A DNA stretch of 46,640 nt from Microcaldota archaeon. Lineage in GTDB: Archaea; Micrarchaeota; Micrarchaeia; Micrarchaeales; Micrarchaeaceae. The notes below the pieces were generated by a model that saw nothing but the letters and a program-made list of their open reading frames with translations, was not told where the DNA came from and did no database searches. The position numbers and the translations under genes were made by a program. This document shows, in pieces, positions 16,785 to 24,460 of this stretch (positions within the stretch are counted from its first letter, which is position 1; every line of letters starts with the position of its first letter). The stretch is taken from NCBI GenBank assembly GCA_021827605.1, contig JAKAVF010000006.1:1-46640 (forward strand). Direction: 5' to 3'.

Positions 16785-16793
16785 CTCATCCGA

Positions 16794-17594
16794 TCATAGC
16801 GTTGACATTATCCCTTCGCGCTCTTTCTTCAGCTTTTCCTTCGCTACCTCTATCGTTCCCTTCTTTAGCTTAGCCTGCGCAGCGTCGACAGCGGCTTGGA
16901 TCTTCGCTTCAGCGTCAGCGTAATCCGTTCCCTCGGCTTCGAGATGGTATTTCGGCGCGCTCACGTAGTTCACGCGCACGCCCTTGTCTGCCATTGCAGA
17001 GAAGATTCCACGCAACTCTGTTGCTCCGCTCTTTGTGTTGAATGTAGAGATCTTCATTATGTATGAAACCTCATATTTTTTCTTCTTTTTGCTGGTCTCA
17101 ATGAGCTTCTGCAATGCGTCCTTAAGCTTTTTTGGCAGCTTCGACGCATCAAACTCCTTTGTCTGCTCCGCTGCGTTCCTCATGAGGTTAGTATAAGTAT
17201 TGAATTCTACAAGCGCAGCGTTTGCTAACTCGGCCTTCTGTTGACCCAAGCCAGAAGCCTTTACCGCCTGCGCAAAAAGCGCATCGAGTCGCTTCTCGAG
17301 ATTGAAAGTGTTGATCTTTTGCTTCGCGTCCTGAGGCGTTACCTTCTTAATAGAAACATCGATAGTCTGCCTTTCCCTATCATAAAACACCACTTTGCAG
17401 ACAACATTCTGGCCTTCGTGTATGAACTCGTGGATGTTCTTAATCCAGCCAGATGAGACCTCCTTTATCGGGAGAAAGACTTCGAGGTTGCTGTACTCCG
17501 GCAGCCTGCAGTATGCCCCGAACGGCATTATCTTGCTAATCTGCGCTATAACTAACTCACCGACAAGCGGTACCTTCTTCTCTTCCTGCACCAT
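16794..17594 (-). CDS. eif2a: Translation initiation factor aIF2 subunit alpha
   Basis: Part of the trimeric aIF2 that delivers initiator Met-tRNA to the small ribosomal subunit. 266 aa with the normal three parts: S1 domain at about 10-85 (GELVIAQISKIMPFGAYCRLPEYSNLEVFLPIKEVSSGWIKN), a helical middle domain, and a C-terminal alpha/beta domain (YVSAPKYHLEAEGTDYADAEAKIQAA) that binds the gamma subunit. It lies between L44e (12 bp) and the PAC2 gene (9 bp). The Nop10 gene often found after it in archaea is missing. Confidence 0.97.
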   Translation of the reverse strand: MVQEEKKVPLVGELVIAQISKIMPFGAYCRLPEYSNLEVFLPIKEVSSGWIKNIHEFIHEGQNVVCKVVFYDRERQTIDVSIKKVTPQDAKQKINTFNLEKRLDALFAQAVKASGLGQQKAELANAALVEFNTYTNLMRNAAEQTKEFDASKLPKKLKDALQKLIETSKKKKKYEVSYIMKISTFNTKSGATELRGIFSAMADKGVRVNYVSAPKYHLEAEGTDYADAEAKIQAAVDAAQAKLKKGTIEVAKEKLKKEREGIMSTL

Positions 17595-17606
17595 TTTTTA
17601 GCCTAG

Positions 17607-17891
17607 CTATGTTGTTTTGAGCTCCAGCCTCTTCTTCGTCCTGTTGCCCACCACTCTCTCGACAGTGTACTTGCACTCCTTACAGATAAGCAGGACTTTT
17701 TGCTTCTTCGCCACCTTCTTGACGGTGGCTTGACCCTTGACCTTCCCGTGGTATCCTATCCTCTTCCTGACAGCCCTCCTGTTCCCTACCTTGAGCCCAC
17801 TCGTCGTTCCCTTTGAATAAAGCTTCACGGTATGAAGCGTATGCTTGTTGCAGCGGGGGCAGTAAGTATTCGTCTCCTTTGTTATTATCAT
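17607..17891 (-). CDS. rpl44e: Large-subunit ribosomal protein eL42 (L44e)
   Basis: 94 aa with two zinc CxxC pairs: TYCPRCNKHTLH near the N-terminus and LICKECKYTV near residue 70, plus the Lys/Arg-rich middle that contacts rRNA near the E site. Full length. It follows the GINS gene and precedes aIF2-alpha. The eS27 gene normally between L44e and aIF2-alpha is absent; only 12 bp separate the two. Confidence 0.97.
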   Translation of the reverse strand: MIITKETNTYCPRCNKHTLHTVKLYSKGTTSGLKVGNRRAVRKRIGYHGKVKGQATVKKVAKKQKVLLICKECKYTVERVVGNRTKKRLELKTT

Positions 17892-17915
17892 ATGATCATC
17901 TCTCTTCTTTTTTCT

Positions 17916-18437
17916 TTACATCTTCTGGCAGATGGTATTATTTATGAGGAAATTCGCATCCTCCTCGTTGCCGCCCATTTCGATGACCTGCCCCTTTTCT
18001 AAGGGACCGACCTTCCTGCCCGAAGGAAGCATTATCTCGGGTATCGATTGCAGAGATTTCAACAAGAAAGTGTTCGGCTTTTGCATTACTGTGAAGTCTA
18101 TCTTGTTCTCACTGGCAACCTGGCTCAACTTTTTATAGAAGTCTTGCTCTGACTGTATCGCTGGTTGCGGCATTTGTTTTTTGTATGCAACATATATAAG
18201 TATCTTTTGCTTCCTGCGTTCGTGCAGATCGTTGAGCAGCTTTATAGTGTTCCTCTTCAGGTTTAAGTCCTCGTCTGAGAGTTCCTTGCCGTCAAAAGAC
18301 CTGATGAATTCATTTATATCGTTGTAGAAAGTTTTTGGAAGCAGCTGGAGTTCATTAGTCTGCTTCTCCTTCTGGGTAACCTGCCATAAAGTTTCGTATA
18401 CGTTGGTCTTGTCCACAGGTACACCCCACAATTCCAC
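17916..18437 (-). CDS. GINS complex subunit (Gins15/51 type)
   Basis: GINS joins the MCM helicase in the archaeal replisome. 173 aa: helical A domain (about 1-115, with YNDINEFIRS and KRNTIKLLNDLHERRKQKILIYVA, the conserved helix that ends in Arg/Lys-rich RRKQK), then a small beta-rich B domain (PEIMLPSGRKVGPLEKGQVIEMGGNEEDANFLINN). This A-B order marks the Sld5/Psf1-like class. GTG start at 18437. It heads a minus-strand cluster with L44e, aIF2-alpha and PAC2, an arrangement linking replication and translation seen in other archaea. Confidence 0.8.
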   Translation of the reverse strand: MELWGVPVDKTNVYETLWQVTQKEKQTNELQLLPKTFYNDINEFIRSFDGKELSDEDLNLKRNTIKLLNDLHERRKQKILIYVAYKKQMPQPAIQSEQDFYKKLSQVASENKIDFTVMQKPNTFLLKSLQSIPEIMLPSGRKVGPLEKGQVIEMGGNEEDANFLINNTICQKM

Positions 18438-18578
18438 TATTCGTGCATTCTTTCTGTAATTGTAACTTAATAGAAAGAACGTTTGAATTATTATTAGCTT
18501 TTGAAAGGAAGAAATTTAAACAAGATTGCAAAGCAAGTTACTTGAGATTAACGGAAGTGCAGGGTGTATCATTAAAAG

Positions 18579-18653
18579 TAGCGAGGGGTGGATTTGAACC
18601 ACCGGTCTTTGGGTTATGAGCCCAACGAGGACTCCTTGCTCCTCCACCTCGCT
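18579..18653 (-). tRNA. Initiator tRNA-Met (anticodon CAT)
   Basis: Cloverleaf with acceptor AGCGAGG/CCTCGCT, anticodon loop CTCATAA, T-arm GGTGG-TTCAAAT-CCACC and discriminator A. The A1-U72 end pair and three consecutive G-C pairs next to the anticodon loop (TTGGG/CCCAA) are initiator features. No intron. Confidence 0.93.
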
Positions 18654-18715
18654 ACAAGAAAAGAAGGCACTAATTCAAATGAATGAACTGGAATAAATAA
18701 GTTTGTCTTTACTGC

Positions 18716-19432
18716 TTACTCCTTTGCGCTCTCAGCAGCAAGTCTTGATTCCCGCTGTGCGGTCTCTATAAGGGATGTTGCCTCGTCTCTACCCACCATC
18801 TTCAGGTTGCTGCCGCACATGGTGCACTTGAATCCCTCTTCAAAAGCCGCATCAAACGTGAAAATAAGCTTTGATTTATCATAACACTCGTTGCATACAA
18901 AATAGTCGTTGCACTCAGAGCTGACAGTCTGCTTCTTGCTTTCAAGGCTCTTGACATACTCAAAGAACGGAGGAAGTTTGTCTGTGTTTATGTACCATGC
19001 AAACGAGAGCCAGCCGTTCACGTTCTTAGCTATGTAATAGTTCGTTACGCCCTGGCCTTGCATAAGGTTGAGGATTCTCCTGACTGCATTTATCTTCATA
19101 TCAAGCTCCAGCGCGAGTGCCTCATCCGTCTTTGGCGTAGAAAGGGCATTCAGGACATCAATCGCCCTCTTGCTAACGTTCTTTTTGAGATAAGCGATTG
19201 CAGCCTCGTTCCTCGCAAGCGTCGCAATTGCGTTCTCCATCTTCTGCGGGTCGTGGCGCGGTGCAGCACTCTCCCTTCTGCTCCGTGTCCTTACCTCTTC
19301 GACACCTACGCGCGCCGCCGCTCTAGTCTCAATGTTTCTTGCAACTTTGTTCGCTTTCTTCGTGCGCATAGGCTTTTGCTTCTTTGTCGCACGCATGGTC
19401 TTTTTCGTCGATTTTTTAGCATGATTCTTCAT
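18716..19432 (-). CDS. tfe: Transcription initiation factor TFE, alpha subunit
   Basis: Helps RNA polymerase open promoters. 238 aa. A very basic Lys/Arg-rich N-terminal extension of about 55 residues is unusual for archaeal TFE. Then a winged helix (RAIDVLNALSTPKTDEALALELDMKINAVRRILNLMQGQGV), a linker helix, and a zinc ribbon FVCNECYDKSKLIFTFDAAFEEGFKCTMCGSNL with two CxxC. A charged tail follows. ATG 19432 follows GGTGTTGTTT. The extension may bind DNA (inference). Confidence 0.92.
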   Translation of the reverse strand: MKNHAKKSTKKTMRATKKQKPMRTKKANKVARNIETRAAARVGVEEVRTRSRRESAAPRHDPQKMENAIATLARNEAAIAYLKKNVSKRAIDVLNALSTPKTDEALALELDMKINAVRRILNLMQGQGVTNYYIAKNVNGWLSFAWYINTDKLPPFFEYVKSLESKKQTVSSECNDYFVCNECYDKSKLIFTFDAAFEEGFKCTMCGSNLKMVGRDEATSLIETAQRESRLAAESAKE

Positions 19433-19489
19433 AAACAACACCTGTCTCGATATAAAATAGGACTTTTTCAGTATTTAAACCTTCACTTA

Positions 19490-20131
19490 TCATAAATTTT
19501 TAGCCTGATTTGTTTCGTTTTTGTCCCGCTGTTTTTCGCCATTTTGCACCGCACTAATGGAGCTTCGCTCAAACTGCTCCTTTGTTTGCTTGTTCACCAG
19601 CTCCCCTGGTTTGTAAGGCCTGTTCAGCATCAGTACGTCGAAAGTGACGCCTGTTTTCAGGTCTATAGCGACATGCCTCTGCTCATTCCCGAACAGGTCT
19701 ATCTCAAAGATGCCTATCCCTCTGCTGGAAATAAGGGCATACGCCATTTCAACAATGTCAAACTGCTGGCCGTTCTGCAGGCCGATTAACCTCGCTTCAC
19801 TGTTCGCACCGAATTCCCTCATGTACTTCGACAACCTCGCCATGTCCTCCTTCCTGAATTCATTGAATCTGCATATTAGAGCGCGCCTAGTGCTCTGATC
19901 GAAGACAGCGAGCATCGCGTCGTATACGAGGTTTACGCAGGCAGCGTATCTTTTCCCAACCTCATCATAGCTCCCAAAATACACGCCATTCGCATCAATG
20001 TACTCGCATCCGGAATCGGAGTCAAGGCGCAGCTTTGACAGGTTCTGGCGCTCCTTGAAGTTCCTTACATACCTCTCCTTCCCAAAACCCGCCTTTCTTG
20101 CCTCTTCATCAAGAAACTTCTCGAAACTCAA
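19490..20131 (-). CDS. Uncharacterised protein with weak CheD-like layout
   Basis: 213 aa, starting at TTG 20131 after GGTGGTGTTT; GTG 20140 is an alternative. No confident family. From residue 55 the order of strands and helices (RYAACVNLVYDAMLAVFDQSTRRALICRF, a helix ARLSKYMREFGANSEARLIG, then GIGIFEIDLFGNEQRHVAIDLKTGVTFDVL) echoes CheD glutamine deamidases, including the Cys after the first strand and a late R-x-V-x-x-D-x-x-T-G segment; the usual His is not obvious. The tail is Lys/Glu/Gln-rich. Minus-strand neighbour of tfe. Function unknown. Confidence 0.55.
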   Translation of the reverse strand: MSFEKFLDEEARKAGFGKERYVRNFKERQNLSKLRLDSDSGCEYIDANGVYFGSYDEVGKRYAACVNLVYDAMLAVFDQSTRRALICRFNEFRKEDMARLSKYMREFGANSEARLIGLQNGQQFDIVEMAYALISSRGIGIFEIDLFGNEQRHVAIDLKTGVTFDVLMLNRPYKPGELVNKQTKEQFERSSISAVQNGEKQRDKNETNQAKNL

Positions 20132-20259
20132 AAACACCACCTACATATATAAATATATCCCTGTCTAAATGTATCAGAAAGGCAGGCGCTAATCTTTAGC
20201 ATTTAAGCTTATTATAGCTATTTGAGCGCCGCACGAAAGCTTGATTTTCACGTGAATAC

Positions 20260-20832
20260 ATGAAGATAGAGGCAATAGAGGCAACAGGCAATGCGCTTAG
20301 GTTTACCCTCAAGGACGCAATACCAGGATACGCGAACGCGGTGAGGCGTGCTAGCGCGCGCGTTCCAACATTCGCCATCGACAAGATAACAATGTACGAA
20401 AACACAAGCGCGATGTTCGACGAGTACATCTCTCACAGGATAGGATTGGTTCCAATAACCACACCGGCAAAGGGCTACTCGGAGAAAGACGAGGTCATAT
20501 TCAATCTCGACGCAACGGGCCCAAAGACAGTATACTCAGGGGAGCTCGAGACGAGCGACAAAGACGTAAAGGTTGCGAACGCGGAGATTCCGCTGATAAA
20601 ACTCGGCGAAGGGCAGAGGGTGAGGCTTGAGGGCAAGGCGCTTCTCGGAACCTCCAGCAGGCACGCAAAGTTCCAAGCGGGGCTAGTGACATACGAGCAG
20701 AAGAATGACACAACATATGCCTTTTACGTTGAAGGTTTTGGCCAGATGCCACCCAAAGAGATAGTTAATAAGACTTTTGAGGTAATAAAAGAGGAGCTCA
20801 AGGAGCTTGAGAAGGAAGCGAAGAAACTCTAA
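20260..20832 (+). CDS. rpoD: DNA-directed RNA polymerase subunit D
   Basis: Alpha/Rpb3-like assembly subunit that pairs with RpoL. 190 aa, short because the ferredoxin-like Fe-S insertion found in some archaea is absent. N-terminal dimerisation motif LKDAIPGYANAVRRASARVPTFAIDKITMYEN and HRIGLVPITTP are conserved. The 120-residue beta insert contains HAKFQAGLVTYEQ. It begins the conserved cluster rpoD, tRNA-Leu, L18e, L13, S9, rpoN, tRNA-Pro, S2. Start ATG after GTGAATAC. Confidence 0.97.
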   Translation: MKIEAIEATGNALRFTLKDAIPGYANAVRRASARVPTFAIDKITMYENTSAMFDEYISHRIGLVPITTPAKGYSEKDEVIFNLDATGPKTVYSGELETSDKDVKVANAEIPLIKLGEGQRVRLEGKALLGTSSRHAKFQAGLVTYEQKNDTTYAFYVEGFGQMPPKEIVNKTFEVIKEELKELEKEAKKL

Positions 20833-20841
20833 CCTTTACGA

Positions 20842-20926
20842 GCGGGGATGGCAGAGCTTGGCCAAATGCGCTGGGTTGAGGGCTCAGTGTCGTAGGACTG
20901 CGTGAGTTCAAATCTCACTCCCCGCA
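20842..20926 (+). tRNA. tRNA-Leu (anticodon GAG)
   Basis: Class II tRNA: acceptor GCGGGGA/TCCCCGC, anticodon loop TTGAGGG in a CTGGG/CTCAG stem (one G-T pair), long variable arm, T-arm GTGAG-TTCAAAT-CTCAC, discriminator A. It lies 9 bp after rpoD and is probably processed from the operon transcript, as in other archaea. Confidence 0.95.
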
Positions 20927-20957
20927 TATAATTAAATAACATTAAACAAGTGAAATG

Positions 20958-21302
20958 ATGGCAAATGAAAAGAGGAATGTAAGCGAATGGCTCGCGGTTC
21001 TCAGCGAGGCATCCAAGGGTAAGCACTATCCGGCGCTCTACAAAAAGGTATATGGACTCCTCTCTGCACCCTCAAGACGCAGGAACGCAATTAGCCTTGA
21101 AAAGCTGAGAAAATATACGAGCGCAGGTGAGAACGTCATAGTGCCAAGGAAAGTCCTTGGTACTGGAAAGATAGATCATAAGGTTAAGATTGCAGCGCTG
21201 GAATTCTCCTCAAGCGCGAAGGCAGCACTGCAGGCAGCGGACTGCGAGTTCGTCGATATAAAGGAGATGGTAAAGAGGGACAAAGTCCGCCTAATAGTGT
21301 GA
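20958..21302 (+). CDS. rpl18e: Large-subunit ribosomal protein eL18 (L18e)
   Basis: 114 aa, full length. Typical L18e segments: RNVSEWLAVLSEASK, RRRNAISLEKLRKYTSAGENVIVPRKVLGTGKIDHKVKIAALEFSSSAKAAL. Second ATG (20958) has the usual 4-nt distance to GTGA, so it is preferred over 20955. It overlaps the region of the next start (stop at 21300-21302). Confidence 0.96.
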   Translation: MANEKRNVSEWLAVLSEASKGKHYPALYKKVYGLLSAPSRRRNAISLEKLRKYTSAGENVIVPRKVLGTGKIDHKVKIAALEFSSSAKAALQAADCEFVDIKEMVKRDKVRLIV

Positions 21303-21307
21303 TGCTA

Positions 21308-21754
21308 ATGAAGGAAATGAAGATGGATATCGTATATGACGGAAAGGACAAGATCCTCGGCAGGCTTGCCAGCACAGTCGCAAAGCAGCTGTTGCTCGGT
21401 AAGAACGTCGCGGTCATAAACGCGGAGCAGTGCGTAATAAGCGGAGACCGTAAGGGTATAATCGCCAAGTACAAGGTCAGGGCTGACATAATAGAGAAAG
21501 CGAACCCGGAGCACTCTCCATACTGGCCTAGAAGATCAGACCTGCTCGTCAAGAGAGTGATACGAGGCATGCTGCCGTACCATAAGAAGGCATCGGGGAA
21601 AGCAGCATACAAGCGGCTGCGCGTGTATATAGGGGTTCCTGACTCGCTAAAGGATGCAAAGCCGGTTGTCGTCGAGACAAAGAATCCAAGGGAGCTCTAC
21701 GTAAGTCATATGACCGTTTCAGAGGTTTCAAAGCTATTGGGATACAACAAGTGA
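21308..21754 (+). CDS. rpl13: Large-subunit ribosomal protein uL13
   Basis: 148 aa. Conserved IVYDGKDKILGRLASTVAKQLLLGKNVAVINAEQCVISG, then RGMLPYHKKASGKAAYKRLRVYIGVPD near residue 95. ATG 21308 follows GTGATGCTA, which overlaps the L18e stop, so the two genes are translationally coupled. Confidence 0.97.
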   Translation: MKEMKMDIVYDGKDKILGRLASTVAKQLLLGKNVAVINAEQCVISGDRKGIIAKYKVRADIIEKANPEHSPYWPRRSDLLVKRVIRGMLPYHKKASGKAAYKRLRVYIGVPDSLKDAKPVVVETKNPRELYVSHMTVSEVSKLLGYNK

Positions 21755-21758
21755 TGTT

Positions 21759-22283
21759 ATGGCAGAAGTACAGCAGCAACAGGCACAGGCACAAACACCA
21801 ACACCAGCTCCAGCGGCGCAGGTAGATGAAAAGAAGAAGAAGGCTCAGGCAAAGAGGAAGCCGCAGAAGAAAGGAGAGAAAGCAACGGTCACAAAGAGCA
21901 AGAGGAAGACGTCTGTCGCAAGGGCTTATATAAGGAGCGGGAAGGGGTCAATCAAGATAAATGGGACGAGCATAGACGCTCTTGAATTTAGCGTTATAAG
22001 GGACATGATGATGGAGCCGCTTGCGGTTTCAAACGCAGCGCGCGACCTCTCAAAGAGGGTTGACATACGCGTAAACGTGTACGGCGGCGGAATCAGCTCG
22101 CAGATGCAGGCAGTCCGCGGCGCGATAGCGCGCGGGCTTGTCGAGTACTCCGGCAGCGAGGCGCTCAAGCGTGAGCTCATGAGTTACGACAGGACGCTTA
22201 TAATCGACGATCCGAGGAGAGTCGAGCCAAAGAAGTTCAAGGGGCCAAAGGCAAGAGCGAGGTTCCAGACTTCATACAGATGA
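21759..22283 (+). CDS. rps9: Small-subunit ribosomal protein uS9
   Basis: 174 aa, about 40 residues longer than most archaeal S9. The extra is an N-terminal Gln/Ala/Pro-rich then Lys-rich extension (about 1-45). The core begins TSVARAYIRSGKGSIKINGTSID and ends with the conserved RFQTSYR tail that reaches the P-site tRNA. Starts 4 bp after the L13 stop, with GTGATGTT as ribosome-binding site. Confidence 0.96.
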   Translation: MAEVQQQQAQAQTPTPAPAAQVDEKKKKAQAKRKPQKKGEKATVTKSKRKTSVARAYIRSGKGSIKINGTSIDALEFSVIRDMMMEPLAVSNAARDLSKRVDIRVNVYGGGISSQMQAVRGAIARGLVEYSGSEALKRELMSYDRTLIIDDPRRVEPKKFKGPKARARFQTSYR

Positions 22284-22294
22284 TGGTGATATAA

Positions 22295-22495
22295 ATGATG
22301 ATGCCCGTGCGATGTTTCACCTGCGGAAAAGTAGTTGCAGACAAGTGGGAAGAGTACGACAAGCGCGTAAACAAGGACAAGGAGGACGCTTCGAAGGTCC
22401 TCGACGAGCTCGGCTTCTCGCGCTACTGCTGCAGGCGCATGTTCATAAGCAACATAGAGCTGATTGATGAGTTCATAACCCTAAACAGAAAGTGA
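22295..22495 (+). CDS. rpoN: DNA-directed RNA polymerase subunit N (Rpb10-like)
   Basis: 66 aa. [19 protein letters not shown] and [21 protein letters not shown] give the characteristic CxxCG...CC zinc site. Start ATG after GGTGATATAA; three ATGs in a row make the exact codon uncertain. The RpoK gene often next to it is not present between rpoN and tRNA-Pro. Confidence 0.97.
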   Translation: MMMPVRCFTCGKVVADKWEEYDKRVNKDKEDASKVLDELGFSRYCCRRMFISNIELIDEFITLNRK

Positions 22496-22528
22496 TGTTT
22501 TAATAATATAGTAGAAAAAGATAAGGCA

Positions 22529-22616
22529 GGGGCCATCTGCTAGCCTGGTAGGCTTCGGGCATGGGGTGCCTGAGACCCGAGTTCAAAAGCAATGGCTGAA
22601 AATCTCGGTGGCCCCA
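22529..22616 (+). tRNA. tRNA-Pro (anticodon GGG) with a 15-nt intron in the T-loop
   Basis: Acceptor GGGGCCA/TGGCCCC, anticodon loop ATGGGGT in a CGGGC/GCCTG stem, discriminator A. Between the T-stem halves CCGAG and CTCGG there are 22 nt instead of 7. Removing 22588-22602 restores the consensus loop TTCAAAT. The junctions form a bulge-helix-bulge: TTCA pairs with TGAA, with 3-nt bulges AAA and AAT. A TATA-like AT-rich stretch lies at about 22500-22510. Confidence 0.93.
22588..22602 (+). other. Archaeal tRNA intron (tRNA-Pro, position 59/60)
   Basis: 15-nt insert in the T-loop with its own bulge-helix-bulge motif. Predicted cuts follow the second base of each 3-nt bulge. Same design as the T-loop intron in tRNA-Ser. 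Confidence 0.85.
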
Positions 22617-22650
22617 AATTTAAAGATGCACCGGAAAGAAAGTGAAGCTA

Positions 22651-23373
22651 ATGGACGAAGAAATCAAGGAAAACGAAAATGAACTGGCGCAGAACGCCGA
22701 TATCGTGAGCGCAGAAGCTCCAGAAACCGGGCAGAGCGCAGGTGAGAACGGCCTTCTTGCCGGGCAGAACGATTACCTTGAGGTTGGAGTGCACATTGCA
22801 ACAAAGGTCAAGAGCGCCGGGATGAAGCGATTCATCTACAAGGTCAGGGAAGACGGGCTCTACCTGCTGGACCTGAAGACCATAGACCAGAAGATAAGGG
22901 TAGCGGCATTGATGATTGCAAGATATGACCCAAAAGACGTCGTTGTTACCGCTTCGAGGATATATGCGATAGTCGCAGCAGAGAAATTCGCAAGCATAAT
23001 CGGAGCGAAGTTCATAAAGGGCAGAGTCACTCCTGGAATATTCACGAACCCGCACAGGTCAGACTACATGGAGTCCAAGCTGATAATGATCAGCGATTCA
23101 AGGAACGAGAAACAGGCGATAAAGGAGGCTAGCATGAAGAACATACCAATAGTCGCGCTGAGTGACACCGACAACTCGACGAAGTTCGTAGACCTGATTG
23201 TTCCGGCAAACAATAGGGGGAGGAGGTCGCTCGCATTCATCTATTACCTGCTCGCAAGGGAAGTGCTAAAGGCCAGAGGGGACATAAAAAGCGACTCAGA
23301 GTTCAAGTATAGCCTTGATGAGTTTGAGGCAAAGAGCGAAGGAAGACCTGTAGTGCAGCAGATGCAGCAATAG
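22651..23373 (+). CDS. rps2: Small-subunit ribosomal protein uS2
   Basis: 240 aa with an acidic N-terminal extension of about 40 residues before the S2 core (LEVGVHIATKVKSAGMKRFIYKVREDGLYLLDLKTIDQKIRVAA). Conserved GRVTPGIFTNP and VALSDTDNSTKFVDLIVPANNRGRRSLAFIYYLLAREVL are present. ATG 22651 follows GTGAAGCTA. The enolase gene commonly found before S2 in archaea is not here. Last gene of the rpoD-S2 cluster. Confidence 0.97.
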   Translation: MDEEIKENENELAQNADIVSAEAPETGQSAGENGLLAGQNDYLEVGVHIATKVKSAGMKRFIYKVREDGLYLLDLKTIDQKIRVAALMIARYDPKDVVVTASRIYAIVAAEKFASIIGAKFIKGRVTPGIFTNPHRSDYMESKLIMISDSRNEKQAIKEASMKNIPIVALSDTDNSTKFVDLIVPANNRGRRSLAFIYYLLAREVLKARGDIKSDSEFKYSLDEFEAKSEGRPVVQQMQQ

Positions 23374-23394
23374 TTTCCATTCTGATCCTTAAAA

Positions 23395-23490
23395 GGTCGC
23401 AACGGAGCGCCAATGAAACTTGTGGGTGAAAGCCTCGACAGAGGCGTCCGCGTCTCGTTGCGATGTAGCACACATTTCACTGTGCTACAA
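23395..23490. ncRNA. Two adjacent perfect hairpins, possible structured RNA or bidirectional terminator
   Basis: Between the convergent S2 and UbiA genes. TCGCAACG (23397-23404) pairs with CGTTGCGA (23456-23463), enclosing an inner GCCTC-GACA-GAGGC hairpin. Directly next, TGTAGCACA (23464-23472) pairs with TGTGCTACA (23481-23489) over an 8-nt loop. Strand is unknown. The tandem stems followed by an ACA trinucleotide are reminiscent of H/ACA guide RNAs, but no target was identified. Confidence 0.4.
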
Positions 23491-23561
23491 TAATATATGG
23501 AAGGCAGAAATATTTACGCCTTCTCCGTATATATACGCATTTCTGGGCAGTTGCACTGCTG

Positions 23562-24437
23562 TCAAACATAGGCGCCGATATACAGGATTGGTGCAAGAAG
23601 GAACGCAACAAGCGCAATCCCCATCCCAGCGAGGCTCAGGTTCCTGGAAAGGTCAAAGAACCTCCTGTTGTCCTTGTTCATGTAGCCGAAAGCCACGTAC
23701 GCGAACATCAGGTTTGCGATCGTGACGAGAATGAGGTATAAGAAATTGTACTTGAAGGGATAGTCATAGAAGAAGAGGAAGATGCCTATCCCTATCGCCT
23801 CGACATAGAGAATTAGCGCGATTGTCGCAGACTTCTTTACTCCGATATACCTTATCAGGTTCCTTGCCCCCCTTACCTTTATGTCGCCAGACCTGTCCCG
23901 TATCATCCCATGTATCTCCCGCGCCAATCCGCTGGAGAATACAATGAACGATATCAGCACTATGCTTATGCTTATGGTATCTGATACAACTATGTTCCCA
24001 AAGATGAACGGAATAACCATGGAGAAGGCGACATAGACGTTGCCGACAAGCAGCATGTCCTTCATCCTTTCCGCGTAGAGATAGGCCAGCACGGCAAACA
24101 AGAGTGCAATGACAAATGCGTACATGTTGATAAATGCGCTTGCAATTATCCCAATCGCAAAGCTCACGATCGCCACGTAATATGCGCCGCTCCTGCTTAT
24201 TGCGCCAGAGACTATCGGCCTGTCCGTGCGCCTGTTCGCCCTGTCGGTCTCAACGTCAAAATAGTCGTTGATTGCAAACGCACCCATGCTGACGAAGAAA
24301 GGCGTAACCAGCGACAGTGCGAATATCGGAAGCTGCGGTATGCCGCCGCTTATCAGCTCCGCGGCAACCACGGCTATTATCAGAAGCAGCGAATGCTCAA
24401 TGCGCGTCAGTTTCACCACGGCGCTCAAAAGGTTCAT
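23562..24437 (-). CDS. UbiA-family prenyltransferase (possible DGGGP synthase)
   Basis: 291 aa, nine or so membrane helices. First Asp-rich motif NDYFDVETD (57-65) followed by RTDRPIVSGAIS; second motif IRDRSGDIKVRGARN near 180. These bind the Mg-prenyl diphosphate. In archaea the commonest UbiA enzyme is geranylgeranylglyceryl-phosphate geranylgeranyltransferase, which adds the second ether-linked chain of membrane lipids. That assignment is inference; quinone or other UbiA roles remain possible. It is 23 bp downstream of the HerA-like gene on the same strand. Confidence 0.85.
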   Translation of the reverse strand: MNLLSAVVKLTRIEHSLLLIIAVVAAELISGGIPQLPIFALSLVTPFFVSMGAFAINDYFDVETDRANRRTDRPIVSGAISRSGAYYVAIVSFAIGIIASAFINMYAFVIALLFAVLAYLYAERMKDMLLVGNVYVAFSMVIPFIFGNIVVSDTISISIVLISFIVFSSGLAREIHGMIRDRSGDIKVRGARNLIRYIGVKKSATIALILYVEAIGIGIFLFFYDYPFKYNFLYLILVTIANLMFAYVAFGYMNKDNRRFFDLSRNLSLAGMGIALVAFLLAPILYIGAYV

Positions 24438-24460
24438 GGTAGACTTATACAGAGCCCGCT

